A DNA stretch of 64,000 nucleotides from Syngnathus acus (lineage: Eukaryota; Chordata; Actinopteri; Syngnathiformes; Syngnathidae): positions 2,430,001 through 2,494,000 of the forward strand of contig NC_051106.1 in NCBI RefSeq assembly GCF_901709675.1, written 5' to 3'. The translations under genes were made by a program, and so were the position numbers. Each line of letters opens with the position of its first letter. The first letter of the stretch is position 1. Shown here in pieces: positions 48,131 through 60,276 of the stretch. Below the pieces are notes generated by a model. That model made no database searches. It worked only from the letters and a program-made list of their open reading frames with translations, and had not been told where the DNA came from.

Positions 48131-50280
48131 TGTGACATGGTTTTCTAATAAGGGATGCTCCCCCTACCCCAACCCTCCATCCCACACACACTCTTAACAG
48201 AGTTCTTCCATCCTTCGTCCAATGTCCACTTCTCGTACAGATAGTAGTCACCAGTGTTCAGGTTTTAGTGATCATAGTGAAAAATCCTTGGATGTCATGT
48301 TAGTATGCAAATGTGTTTGAGTATTTAAAATCTTTTTCAAGGAGCAATCTGATCTTGTTTTATTATGTGTGCTGCATTACCTTTTCACTTCGAGACATTC
48401 AAGACTCCCCGAAAAAAAAAAAGAATCCATCAGTAAACATTTTTTAATACATGAAAGATTGTCTCTCTGTGACAGAATGCACACACCACTCTCAAATCAC
48501 TCAGAACTTTCCAATTTAGTAATTTCACTTGTATGCTTGTAATTTTGTCTGCCTCTCAAAAAATCCATTCCCTGGTGCACACTCTGCGGTAATGAAGGCA
48601 ATACACAATCACTCGTCACAGCATTAGGCACAACTGCAAAATCTAATGAGTTCTATCCAGCTCGATAGAAAAAAAAAAAAAATCCTGGTAGAATAATCAT
48701 TTCCTATATCAATTACCATTAAAAAAAGAAATGATCAATTAATTGTTGTCAAGTTATTGTTTTTTTATTAACTTTAGATGGCAGAAAATAAAGTGAAAGG
48801 AAAAAACTTGATGCAACTATTAAATACCTTGTACAACAAAAACACAAGATAGAGCAGCAGAAAGAAAGTCGAGTGAGGCTCAATTCAACCTCTCCACATT
48901 AAACATACACTCCACATCACACAAAATCAATCAGCTACATCGTGCTGCTTCATTCATGTCAACATGAATCACCAAACAATTCTGAAGTCACGCAGAAATG
49001 TTGACTCTAACGTCGCCTGCGTAAACTCGCTCTGCTCACTTCTGTATTTGTTTCAATCGATTGTTAGATGGAAGAATCTCTTGCTGCATCTTTTGAACTC
49101 CTGTGTTCGGCACAATATGCTGACATAGTGGAGGTTTGTGTGGCGTCATTTTATTCTCCTTCAAACCTCAAGCTAATTGAGACTAGCTCCAGTAGTGCAC
49201 TCACTTAGCCTCGTAGCGTCAATTTTACAAAATAGTCTTAATTCTCAACAATAAATTATACTGATCCATAGTAGTATGTATGTAGTAGGAATAATTCATC
49301 CATTAATTATCTCCCAAATCTGTTAAAATGACTAAGAGAACATAAAAAATACACAGCACTTTTTCCTTTGAAAGTTTCTTAAATGGGTGGAATTATCATT
49401 TTGGAAATGAATCATTAACAGCTGATTCAGCATTTAATGCAGCAAGCTTCTTTTCATTGAACAAGATAATAAAAAAAAATTTTTTTAGTTGCCTGAAAGA
49501 AATCATTAGAGGGAAAGACGGCCTCAGTAATCACATCTCTTTGTCAAGCCAAGACCAATACCACAAAACATTTCTCTTCACATATCAAACACAGGCTACA
49601 AAAAAAAGAATATGAACAAGGATGTATGTTGGTAGGTAAACTATAGAGCCAATAATGTTGAGCCCGTGCCAATTAGCGCTCACTAGGTTGCTAGGTCGCC
49701 ATGGTCAATTGAGGAACACATCAATAGGACTTGAAAAGGTTCCTCTGTGATCAGACCTTCTGACATATTAAGTAGAATAAAGGGAGAGAAGGGAGTTGGG
49801 TGGGGGGGGGAGTAGGGGCTTGCAGGGCTGTAGAAACGACATGCACATTATGGAGTGCAACCTGCAATTACCTGACAAGAATAGACGGAAAAGTCCTTTG
49901 CATGCATGGAAAAAAAAAAAAAAAGACTATCGTTGTCCTATCAAACTCTATGATAACCCAAATGTGTCATTTAAGGCATGTAGGTATAGAGTCCATCTGG
50001 TATTTATGGAAATATCTGCTTTGTATAATAGAGGCAATTTTATTTAATGTATCATTCAGTTGTGCGTGTGAGGAATGAATTTTCATAAAGATATATATGC
50101 ATGCGAATGGAAGTGACACTGTCACCCCTCCCCAAACTTTCCAGACTGAAATGATGCATCCAGCAGCAATTACAGTAGCCAGTCAGACTCATATTTCCTT
50201 ACAAAGAGAGGTCCACCCCACAATAATGTGAAAGAAGCAACAGACACAATAGGCAGTGATTACCAAGCATAGCCTATTAG
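48131..50280. other. Intergenic, nothing firm
   Basis: Homopolymer runs near 48412-48422, 48670-48681 and 49910-49923. The end (49640-49760) is more balanced. No gene or transposon recognised. Confidence 0.45.
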
Positions 50281-50850
50281 AGCGCCATAACTATGGCTAT
50301 TGAAAAGAGAATAGAATGGCTTCACCTCCACTTTCATTTCATGTGGTCCACCATCAAAAGCTTTGTTGACAGCTCATTCATGCCCTCAATTCCGGGACAA
50401 AATCTACCCGAAAAATCTTGCCGCATCAAAGTACATCCAGGAATGCATTTGTCGTTGTCTAATGCTCTTATCCAAGTCCTTCCAGACGGACTTGTTGCGG
50501 CCAATTTCAAATGTCAGGTGCATATTGGCTCTGATCGCCCTCAGAGTATCGGGATAGCACATATACATACAGCTGCCAGGTATGTGAAGGGCTTGCAAAA
50601 TGGAGGCTCTCCGAGGTCTCCATTGAGACACACTGATAGCCATCATCATCATCATGGCGGGGTGTCATCACCGAAAGGGCTCCACAAGTCATTTTTTTTT
50701 CAAACATGTTTAAATGACCACAGGAAACGAAATGTTAGATGCGACTATCAGTCGCTGCTTTTGGAGGACACGAGTGATGAGCTTAAACACTTTGGAGTTG
50801 GTTTGCACAAATCATTTATCTTTTCAAGAGATTGATCACAATGATGCTTG
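50281..50850. promoter_or_regulatory. Unexplained block containing a 180-codon open frame, probably non-coding
   Basis: An open frame runs 50293-50835 on the plus strand, long for this AT-rich setting, and other strand and frame openings overlap it. The translation has no recognisable domain, and low-complexity HHHHH comes from a (CAT)n tract (50641-50656). I regard it as balanced regulatory-type sequence or possibly a non-coding transcript. Confidence 0.25.
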
Positions 50851-51709
50851 TGTCTTCGTGTGTGCGCTTGCGAGTGTGCAGGTGGGTGCGTGTGTGTGAG
50901 AGTGTGCAATGAATCTGAAAACGAAGCCGCTGTATTAGCTGTATTATCAACCTTAATATACGGAAAGTGATAGTGAGCATAAAACAGCAATTCTGTTATT
51001 CACCGAAATAAAATAGTCACATGTATTGGCATATTTGGTGGATTCTTTTTTTAAAAATAGAGGTAAAACATAAAAAAGACAAAATACAATTTTATTATTA
51101 TGATTATAATTATTAGCTGATAAACTACATATCGGTTATGCAGGCTCATTCATGCTCAAATTCAGTACAGCTCAGATTTAAGCAAAAGTAATGTCTATTT
51201 ATTTTTACATCAATTTAATTTGCTCACTGGATATTAAAAATGTATTTTCTATTATTTAGCAATCAACATTTTAATATATTACTTTAAAAATAACTGAGAT
51301 CTATTGAGTTTGTTTCATCAAATATAAATAAATAGAAATTGTGAACCGGAGGTCGCATTCACAAACAAATTGTCCAATTAGACTGCGGCAAAAGATGGGA
51401 CGTTAAAACAAGGTAAAAGCGAAGAAAGAGAAAAAAACTATAGACGTATACATCAGACAAGATTTTTTTTTCTTTTGCTTAATGATTGTTAATGTTTTTA
51501 AAGGGGTATTTTCTAGTCTTGGATATTTGCAGACATCCAGCATAAAAGACAGCCCTCCAAAATGTCACCCGAACAATACTGGCTCCCTCATCGACCTTGC
51601 TTTCCTTCTCAATTTGGTCACAATCTCAACATAATGAAAATGCACTTCAAAACAGATACCTTAAAAAACAAAAAAACTTCCTCAGAAATCGCTGTCACAC
51701 TTCAAGTTA

Positions 51710-51715
51710 TTTATT
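51710..51715 (-). terminator. nkx2.4: Candidate nkx2.4 poly(A) signal
   Basis: First AATAAA on the minus strand downstream of the nkx2.4 stop, implying a 3' UTR of about 550 bp (51.7-52.26 kb). Confidence 0.5.
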
Positions 51716-52261
51716 CTTATTGTTCACTTGGATCTGAAACATATACAGCAGCTCCATTTGATCGTTTTAACTTACAAAAGAATAATGGAAACATAAAAGT
51801 GGACGCAAATAACAATTATTATACAATTAAACGTATTCTTGTGTTAGCCAAATGTACATGTCCCCTAATTCGTTTAAGAATTCTAATTGAATACATTAGT
51901 TTACAATATCCATATGACAAAATTGGTGACTTCAGCTCCCTATCGACCCCCCCTCCAAACATAGACAAACATTAAAACATCATGAGGGAGGTCCAAAAGA
52001 TTACAAAAGGGGTCCAAAGCGTCTTGATTGCTTTTCAAGGGCCAGCCGTATGTGTAATGCTCAAAAATAGACTCCCTTCTTTAGAGATGTCAAGAAAATG
52101 TGCCCTGATCAGCTGGTACTCTTGTGCATGTGCGCAGCCCGTGGCGGCCGGCGGGGGCCTCACGTTTGTCTTATTCTATCGGACCATATTTGACGTCTAT
52201 AGGCGTGTGTGGAATGGGCTCATCATCCTCAGGTTGATAGAAAAAGTGACTGCACTGGGTC

Positions 52262-54124
52262 CTACCACGTTCTGCCGTAGAGGAGGTTCGAGCTGACCAT
52301 GTTACTGGTGTAATCTACAGCAGAAGTGTCTATTTGGGCCATGCTGAGCTGGCTGTGAAGCGAGGGGGGGCTGGGCGACATCTCCTCCAGGTCCAAATCG
52401 TTTACCTGCTGTTGGTTCTGGTGCTGGCCCAGCACCACTCCGGCCCCATTCTGCTGTTGGTTCTGTTGGTTCTGCTGCACGGCTTGTTGGTTCGGCGTCG
52501 GCGTGTTGGAGGCGTTCTGACACGGTTTGCCGTCCTTGACCAGAACCGGTACGGCTACGCGCCTCGGGGACTGGGCCTGCTGTTGGCACATGGTCCCGTC
52601 CTGTTGCTGTTGCTGCTGCTGTTGCTGCTGCATCTGCTGCGCTGCCTTGTCCTTAGCTTGGCGCTTCATTTTGTACCGGTGGTTCTGGAACCAGATCTTC
52701 ACCTGAGTCGGCGTCAGGTGGATCATGCTGGCCAGGTGCTCCCTCTCCGGCGCCGACAAGTACTTCTGCTGCTTGAACCTCCTCTCCAGCTCGTAGACTT
52801 GAGCTTGCGAGAAGAGAACCCGCCGCTTCCTCCGAGGCGCAGCGTGCAGGGCCGGCATGGACTTGGAAGCGTCTCCCATCCCCGTGAGACCCCCCATAGC
52901 CGCCATGTTCATACCTGTGGAAGGTCCCATGAATCTAGAAACTTAAACATATACATACATATACGTGCGTTCAATCAACACAAGACTACATCACCGTTCT
53001 GCCTCACGCTTGTGTTCAAATTGAGCATAATATTAGAAAACTATGGATGATAAAATATTACTTCCCTTGGACGGCTATATTATATTAATAAAATGGTCTC
53101 TTATTTATCTCTGAAATCAATAATTGGAGTAAAGTTGAAATTGAGAATTTTAGATGTGATTGCTTTGTAATTAATAATAATACAATTGTTTTTCATTTTA
53201 AAAATTCCAAGTTTACTTTGTAAAATAAGAAACATAACGCGCACTGCCCTTTTATTTATTTTAATATGTATATCATGCAACAATCTTAAATATTAAAAAG
53301 CAAAGAACGAGCCATAATTACTAATTGTGAACGTCTTACAATTACAATATGAAGAAAAAAGGTGAATTTTATATTAATTTGTAATATTTAAAACGAGATT
53401 TGACAAATTTGACTCGTGCAAATAATATAAATTGCAGAAGTTGATGTTTCATGATTGGTTTAAATAAACGTAGCCTACAAGTGAAAACTTTCAAATCATA
53501 AATTAAACGGGTGCATAATAATAATAATAATAATAATAACAAGTCAGACTTGCAATAAGAATCCTTAATGTCAAACTTAAATGTTAGTTGCTCAATTTAA
53601 AAAAAGAAAAAGCTGTAAATCCACTTGTGTAATTAATTCTAGCAAAGTAAGCTTGCTTTAGTATTTCAATTACAGGAGCGCAGAAGAGGGTGGAAAAAAA
53701 AATAAAATAAAAGAAGAAGAATGTGTTGCGCAAGTCCGGCAACAGCGCACTTACTGGTGGAGTATCTTGGATCAGGGTTGGCGCTGTACCAGCCTGTTGC
53801 TGCGGCACTATTCCTCATGCTCTCCTGGTAGGACGGCAGCTCGCCCATGTTGCCAATGCTCCCATTGCAGTATCCCCCCATGGCGCTGTGGGAGAACTGG
53901 GACACGGAGTGCGGCATGTGGTAGGCGGCCGCCACGCCGCCGTTGTGGCCCATGGAGTGCTGCTGCATGCCGCCCTGAGACACCTGCGACTGTCTGTAGG
54001 CTCCCAGCGGAGAGCCCAGGTTCCCCGCGCCGTCCATGGCACTAAACTTCTTGTAGGTCTCCTCGATTGGACTCAAAATGTCTGTCACTGAAAAAGGCGT
54101 TGTGTGCTTTGGGCTCAACGACAT
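52262..54124 (-). CDS. nkx2.4: NK2-class homeobox transcription factor Nkx2.4, complete two-exon gene
   Basis: DNA-binding regulator of ventral forebrain and hypothalamic development, acting in the nucleus. Coding exon 1 is 54124-53755 and exon 2 is 52941-52262 (1050 bases, 349 residues). In order: TN/eh1-like repressor motif at residues 8-22 ([11 protein letters not shown]); homeodomain at about 160-219 with WFQN (W48, Q50, N51) and the NK2-diagnostic tyrosine 54; ten glutamines at about 228-237; NK2-specific domain at about 250-265 ([16 protein letters not shown]); C-terminal [19 protein letters not shown] and the [12 protein letters not shown] region fit Nkx2.4 better than Nkx2.1, and the kiz neighbour agrees. 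The intron joins at ...YSTISRFMGP as in relatives. Teleosts may carry nkx2.4a and nkx2.4b; I cannot tell which this is. Confidence 0.95.
52942..53754 (-). other. nkx2.4: nkx2.4 intron (813 bp)
   Basis: Donor GTAAGT; acceptor TTTAAG before TTTCTAG, with no strong pyrimidine tract. AT-rich, with an (ATA)n microsatellite at 53517-53540. No other element recognised. Confidence 0.85.
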
Positions 54125-54420
54125 GATTCAGAAAGCAGGTAGAATTTTTTTTTTTTTTGTGTTGGAGCAGATCAAGCGTGTTGTTGTATCGGCTCTCTCC
54201 TTGTTGGGTGTCTACGTAAGAGAGGACTTGGAGTGCGCCTGAGATCCTATTGATCGCCTTGGAGAAGGAGGCGAGCCCAGGGCGCTCTTAGCCCGGGTTT
54301 ATTGGAGCCAGGAGCCAGGTTTATGACAAACACTGGGGGGGCGGAGCCACGCGCCTTTAGCAGCAAACAATGCTCATTGACATTTTATTCACATAACTCA
54401 TGAAAACAAACTTTCATATA
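54125..54420 (-). promoter_or_regulatory. nkx2.4: nkx2.4 promoter and 5' UTR
   Basis: Upstream of the start codon lie a T-run on the plus strand (54149-54161), a GC-rich 5' UTR, and a GC box (CTCCGCCCCCCC, 54339-54350) flanked by TGTTTGTC and TGTTTGC, both FOXA-type motifs, and CATAAACC. FOXA factors act with Shh in the ventral midline, so these sites are plausible inputs. The transcription start is not defined. Confidence 0.5.
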
Positions 54421-55289
54421 CACCAGCAAGCACGTGGAGGGCACGTTAAAAAGAGATTCTTCTTATTTTGTGGTAGATGATGAATGACCTACATTCACCA
54501 TCAGCTGTTTTTTTTTTTTTTTTTGGTGGGGGTGGGGGGCAAACTTTGAGAGCACTTCGATGAAATACTGGACCAGCGAGTATCATCAAAGTGTCACATG
54601 AAGTAGAATAACGTGCTTCTTGATGCTTCTCAAACTGCATTTCCTCAAACACGAACGACACTTAAAACAGCATATGAACTCACTAGCCACAATATTAGGT
54701 ACATCTGTGCAAAAAAAAAAAGAACAACTACAACTATTGCCTTTACAAAGATCGTAATGCCAAGTATTTATATAAAACATTTGTAGCATGTTGTTTGCTG
54801 TGGTGTTTATTATTATGATTATGTTTGGAGTTGATCATTTCAGCTGCTTGCGTTCAAAATACGTATCACTGTTTAGAAAACACTTTTATTGTCATTGTTC
54901 CAGGTTCAATCAAATTAAGTAACTAAAGTAGATTTTATGGAAGAGAAATATGGATGAACATTGGGCAACTATCATATCAATAGATTTTTTTTTGCTGCAG
55001 TCGAGTAGCAGAATATTAACCAAATTATTCGTCTTTACAATGGTACGCAGGTGAACTTTTATTATGGTGGACTATTAGTCTTTCATTTCATCAGTTTGCC
55101 TTTTACATCGCTGTAGATAACCAATATATTAGGAATACACCTGAGTTTACAAACAAATAGTAAACACTCTTTGTGTAATACTTCTCTGATGTTGTCAACC
55201 ACAACTGCACATTTTTATATCTAGCTCCTGAACACCTTGCAATGTTGCAATTTTATGAAACCTCAATGCAATGGGGCTAAGACTTAATG
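54421..55289. other. AT-rich flank, nothing recognised
   Basis: T-run at 54508-54524 and A-run near 54711. No gene seen. Confidence 0.5.
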
Positions 55290-56430
55290 CGACTTGGCGA
55301 CATTATAATCCTCTAACCCTCAAGCCTGGCCAGCATGCATTGATGACACTTTGTTGCAGTCTCCACCTGACATTGTAATCTCTCAGCAAACTGACAGGCG
55401 CCAGGGGAGGAATCAGAGCAAGGGGACAAACAATATGCAGGAGGAGATGGCGGTTTGTGTGTGGAGGCCTGAGTGTTCTGGGAGGGGGTGGGGTTGGGGG
55501 TCACAGCACTGAAGTTATACTGGACGGTGCTAATCTAAAATCAGTAAATGCATCATATATAGCCTACATGTCTAATCAGTTTAACTGTCAAATTAGATGA
55601 TAACCTCATAATTTGTTATAATGTACAATGCGTGCCTCAATGGGGGCTTTGTGATCCTCTGCCGCTCAGGTTATTTTATAAACGTACGGGCCTCTTTCTT
55701 CATTTGAGTCAGTCTGCATCAAGGCATTAATGCAATTTAGCGTGTCGGGGCAGCTAAAGGAGCTACCTAGTTTAATTGAGCAAATGAAGACGTGTCATGG
55801 TCGGCCATCAATTAAGGCGACAAGTGAAGAAACACTAAACAATCTCCGGTTAGCTTGATTGAAGCACATCCATGCTTGCAAACACATTTCCTCCTCGGAT
55901 ATAACATGAAGTGTTTGGATTTTACTGTTGCGGGGGAAGAGGGGGAACGCACGCACGCGCTTACGCACGCACGTGCACACGCATACGCAAGCAGACACAC
56001 ACAAACGCACGCACAACAGCTGGAGTTGTCAGGAACGAAACAGGAACTCAAATTTTTGTCTTAACTCCAATTGAATAGTTCTTAAAAACAAAGAAAAAAC
56101 AACCTTACATGTTTTGCTGGAGGAGAAAATAGCGAGACCTCGATCGGCTCAGAACTCGAACATTATGCAAATGAGGCAAACCTCTCAACCTAAAGTCAGA
56201 GAGCAGGACCCGGTAGCACAGACCCTCCACGTTGGGGTCTGATAAAAATCTGGAGCTGGTTGGCTATACATGTATCGTGCTTCCGAGCAATTGTTTCTTT
56301 AAATCTTGATCTCAATTTAAGTTACCGTGATGTTGGCGGCGTCCGCGGTGTCTCAGGAGGCTATAACAGATGAACGGAACCGCCAGGAGGCCCATTGAAG
56401 GTTAGTTGAGAACTGTAAGAAATTGAATGC
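55290..56430. promoter_or_regulatory. Candidate enhancer blocks upstream of nkx2.4
   Basis: Two balanced, unique stretches (about 55600-55920 and 56090-56430) flank a GC-type (ACGC)n/CA tract (55948-56012). The first has TTTAATTGAGC and CATCAATTAAGG homeodomain sites. The second has a perfect octamer ATGCAAAT (56165-56172). Located 1.2-2.3 kb upstream of the nkx2.4 start codon. Conservation untested. Confidence 0.4.
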
Positions 56431-57419
56431 AAAATGAATACAATATTCAAAAGATAGCGATTCGGTTGTTTAAAAATGACCATTATTAGAGTAGGCTGTT
56501 TTTTTTTTTTCACATTTAACTGCCGCCTTAGCAATATTTGTATCAATTGCGTATAATACGGCAGCCAATAAAATCATTTTGACGCTCTAACGCTTTAGAA
56601 AATCTCAACTTTCGACAATATGCAGGTCCAATTCACTTTTGTGATCAGTCCTGATTTTTTTTTTGTATTTGTTTATTTTAGCACAATAAATCAAACCCGC
56701 TCGAGGGCCAATTTAAGACTGTAATGACGCTGCCCATCTTTTTCACATAAAAAAATAATCATCATCATCAGTAATAAATTTCTTAACACAAGACTTAAAA
56801 TAAATGAATAAATGCGCGTTTTGCGCAAGAATATTATCCTGTCATCAAGACCATTTATATAAGGGATTCCGCCGGGCCATTTTGGTACAACTAATCAATG
56901 ATAGATTAATGTAATTTGAATCAAATTCTGGACGTCGACCTGCAGTTCATCCCAACATATCAGATAGACCAAAAACAGACGAAATACTTCACTCCATCAC
57001 TTAGATGTTGATTCAATACCGTAAGAGATGTTGAGACGACTGAAGAGCTGAGGTCCCGACCTGCCCCCTCGGCCGCAAACCAGCCGTGCATGCAAACGTA
57101 TAGCGCAAAACGCGTTTTTTTTTTTTTTTTTTTTTTCGAACGTCACACTCATTATATTAAAAGGTGGAAATAAAATGTAAAATCTGCGCCCAGAGACTGT
57201 GAATGGTTATTTTTCATTCATTTATATTTGGTCCAATATTTTATTTAATGCCATGTGGGGAAATTACTCAACATGCATCATCGTCAGTTTTGAGTCATAT
57301 AGTAACAAATAGGCCAGACAAAATCTAATATATGATGAAAAATTTGCGGATTTACAAATTATCTACGTTTTAGGGGTGTTTAAAAAAAAATGTCATGCAT
57401 ACAATAAACGTGGGACTCA
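56431..57419. other. AT-rich flank, nothing recognised
   Basis: Contains a T-run at 57115-57136 and (ATC)n near 56758-56770. No gene seen. Confidence 0.5.
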
Positions 57420-57990
57420 AGTGCCGTTTGTTTCACAAGCTGTGTATTTCTCACAAAGATTGTCTATTTGGAGAATAACACCAAATCTTTAACTTTTATT
57501 TTGAAGCTAACACACACTGTCTTCAGACTAAGATTTCAAATTTGGAAGAAATCACATTTTGTGTGGAAACTCCATGTGCACCTAGCCCCATTTAGCTCAA
57601 ATGCTCTCTCTCCTCTCAAACGGCCCAGCAATGTGGGAGTAAAAAGCGGGCAGGTGCATATCATTCATGCTGGCCTACTTGAAACGGTTCTGTCCCTCCG
57701 CTAAGTAGGTTAAAGGTCCTCCCAAGTGGAGAAAGTATATGACAGGCCTCTTCAAGACCTTATTCTACTCCAGGAGTTTTCATTCATTCACAATTAATGT
57801 GTCTTGATGGAAGAGATGATGCTAATAGGGTCCCCCAAAAACAGAATATGTGGATGCTGATCATGCATCTTGGGAAAATTGCCAGTAGGTGAATGCAAAA
57901 TGGTGTAATAGGATTAGTGAGCCCATTGTTAGTGGCTCCCACTTCATTTACTTGACAAAGTTACTATTAAATTTATTGTACGGTCCTGGT
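57420..57990. promoter_or_regulatory. Candidate regulatory block
   Basis: Non-repetitive, more balanced sequence with CCATTTAGCTC, TATCATTCATGC and CACAATTAATGTG. About 3.3 kb upstream of nkx2.4. Weak, texture-based. Confidence 0.3.
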
Positions 57991-60182
57991 GAATGTGCAT
58001 GACGAAAACAATGTCTCACATTTATTTAATTTAAATTTGAGTGAAATGTAAAAAGGAAGTTCACTGATGATGGCAGATTAAACTCTCCCGTTCTGATAAT
58101 TTATTGAAATACAATACAATGAGGCCTGAAAAGTTAAGAGTCTAACATTTTGGTGGCTAAAATTATTGGTCAGTGTTGTATTTTAAGTACCAGTATTTTA
58201 AATGGCCATGCACTTTCATTTGGAAATCCATTTAATTTTCTTTAAAGGTGATCCAGAAGCACAGAGTACCCAGTTTTGTTCCCATATTGCTTGCTGGACT
58301 TGCTGCTTACACGGCAGCAGCGGGGGCAGGTAAACAAAGCCGTTAGTGAGTTTGTCATGTCGCTAACTTCAGTCAACGTATTCATCAAATTGCAAAATGT
58401 CTCTGTCCAGTATTGTGTTCCCAAAAATATGAAATCTCACAAGCTTAACTTCTGCCATACTGGCGATGTTGGAATTCTTAATTTGTCTTGTTGATGGTTT
58501 TCTATTTCACTCTGTGCTGTTTCTCTGTCTCTTTCTATTTGTTTTTGTCCAGAAACAGCTGAACCAGATGTTTCCGGCAAATTCTGCCTGTTTGAAGAAA
58601 GCTGATCAAATGTGTTGTCCCCGCCACCAGAAGTGCATGCAAACAGCTGCAATCTGTCTCAAGTGTTTCCTTGTGTGCAGTTGTACCTTGATGCTAATTT
58701 GTGTTTTTATTTCAGCAGTCAAGAGTTGGGCCTCTATCTTTATGTCCAAACTTTTCAAGCACTTTGGTTGTCAGTTTTGAATTGAATCTCAAAATGATTT
58801 GACAGTGTCTATATAGAAGCGACCTATTTCACTTGTGTTTATCCTCTCTTTTGAGTGTTTTTATGCAGGAAGACAGACTCCCATTATAATTCACATAAAC
58901 ACATCGTAAAATGACCTCTCTGAATCTATTGATCCTAACAGAGGTACAAAACTTCTGTAATATCATTTGAAATAGAAAGTCTGACGATAAATTTAATAAA
59001 TCAAATGGGCAGAATAATTGGGCTTCTTCTCAATGAGTAAACCCGCAACTGAGCAGCAAAGGCTCCTAAAGCGGTGTCAGTCAGTTTAAAACCAATAAGC
59101 ATGTGCTTTATTGTGGATTTAACATGTACACTGTATAATATGATAAAATTGCCAACATGTTTTTACTAATGAAATGCCACATTATTTTTGATTTAATTAT
59201 TATGTATTTATTTATAATTTTTATTAATTTTCTATATAGCAGAAATTATATTTTTCCTTTTTATCGTAAATGTATGTTTATTGTTTTCCAATATATCTAC
59301 AATAAACACATTTAGAATTGTATACTGGCTCTGGATAATTGTTTGGTGTTTTTTCTTGAATAATAATTCTATCCCATCTAAAAGGTCACCATGAATCATG
59401 TTTTGTGGGTTGCCAATTGAGTAAAGTTCGGAAATCATTTCTCTTGAGTGTTTTTAATGTCTCTAAAACTATAAAGTATTTAGAACATAACACTCAAAAT
59501 GTCTGTTGCCAAAGAAAAGCCAACCTTTTAAAAACATTAGCTATGCGATTTAAAGCTTGCAGTTTTTCACTGGTTGTCACTGACAATCGAATAAGAATAA
59601 AATGCATTATGTATCAACTACCAGTAATGTGGGTTTATTGTTATTTTTCTATCTGTTTAATCAGTATAGTATTGGAGAATGTTTTATTTGTACTGTGCAT
59701 ACAAAATGTTGCGTAGTAACACATACATTTGTCAAATCACTTTTTTGCAGTTAAACAATGATAGTTGGGATTTCTTTCATTAGTACTTCAGTTTTACAGC
59801 ATTTGGAGTAAAAAGCAAAGCCAATGAAATACATTCACATCATAATACTACTTATCTTCTAAATGTAAATTCAAGAACTGTCCATCATGGCAGTTGCACT
59901 TTCTATTGCACTGAATCGTCTTCGTTTCACTTCTTGCCTCCATCAAGTCTATCTGAGACTCTCTTATTTGTCTTTTTTTGTCATGTACTGTTCCAGCAGC
60001 ACTTTTTGCTTTTGTGGGATATCAGCTGCATGTGCATGGCCATCTTTGAGGAGGCTTGATTCCATCTTGTCTGGCTCATCAGTACACTAGCTGCTCGGCC
60101 ACTTGAAATGCTTTGCTGGCCTCTTCTCTTCAACCATCACAAAATAGTAGGGAAAACCCATGCCCGCTGTTCGGGGGGGTGG

Positions 60183-60184
<2 letters not shown>
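57991..60184. other. Intergenic, nothing recognised
   Basis: AT-rich unique sequence. Open frame 58466-58780 (plus) has no recognisable family. Confidence 0.5.

Positions 60185-60274
<90 letters not shown>
60185..60274. repeat. (TC)45 microsatellite
   Basis: An uninterrupted 90-bp run of TC dinucleotides, the longest pure simple repeat in the window, preceded by a G-rich stretch (GGGGGGGTGGGG). Confidence 0.97.

Positions 60275-60276
<2 letters not shown>

Noticed and set aside
51562-51975. 137-codon plus-strand open frame near the nkx2.4 3' end
   Set aside because: Antisense to the probable nkx2.4 3' UTR, with no protein family features.
52334-53050. 238-codon plus-strand open frame rich in leucine
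   Set aside because: It is the antisense of nkx2.4 exon 2; the leucine runs are the complement of the glutamine tract.
53723-54091. Plus-strand open frames across nkx2.4 exon 1
   Set aside because: Antisense shadow of GC-rich homeobox coding sequence.
52262-54124. Identification as nkx2.1 rather than nkx2.4
   Set aside because: [12 protein letters not shown], the [12 protein letters not shown] region and linkage to kiz fit Nkx2.4. The homeodomain alone cannot separate them.
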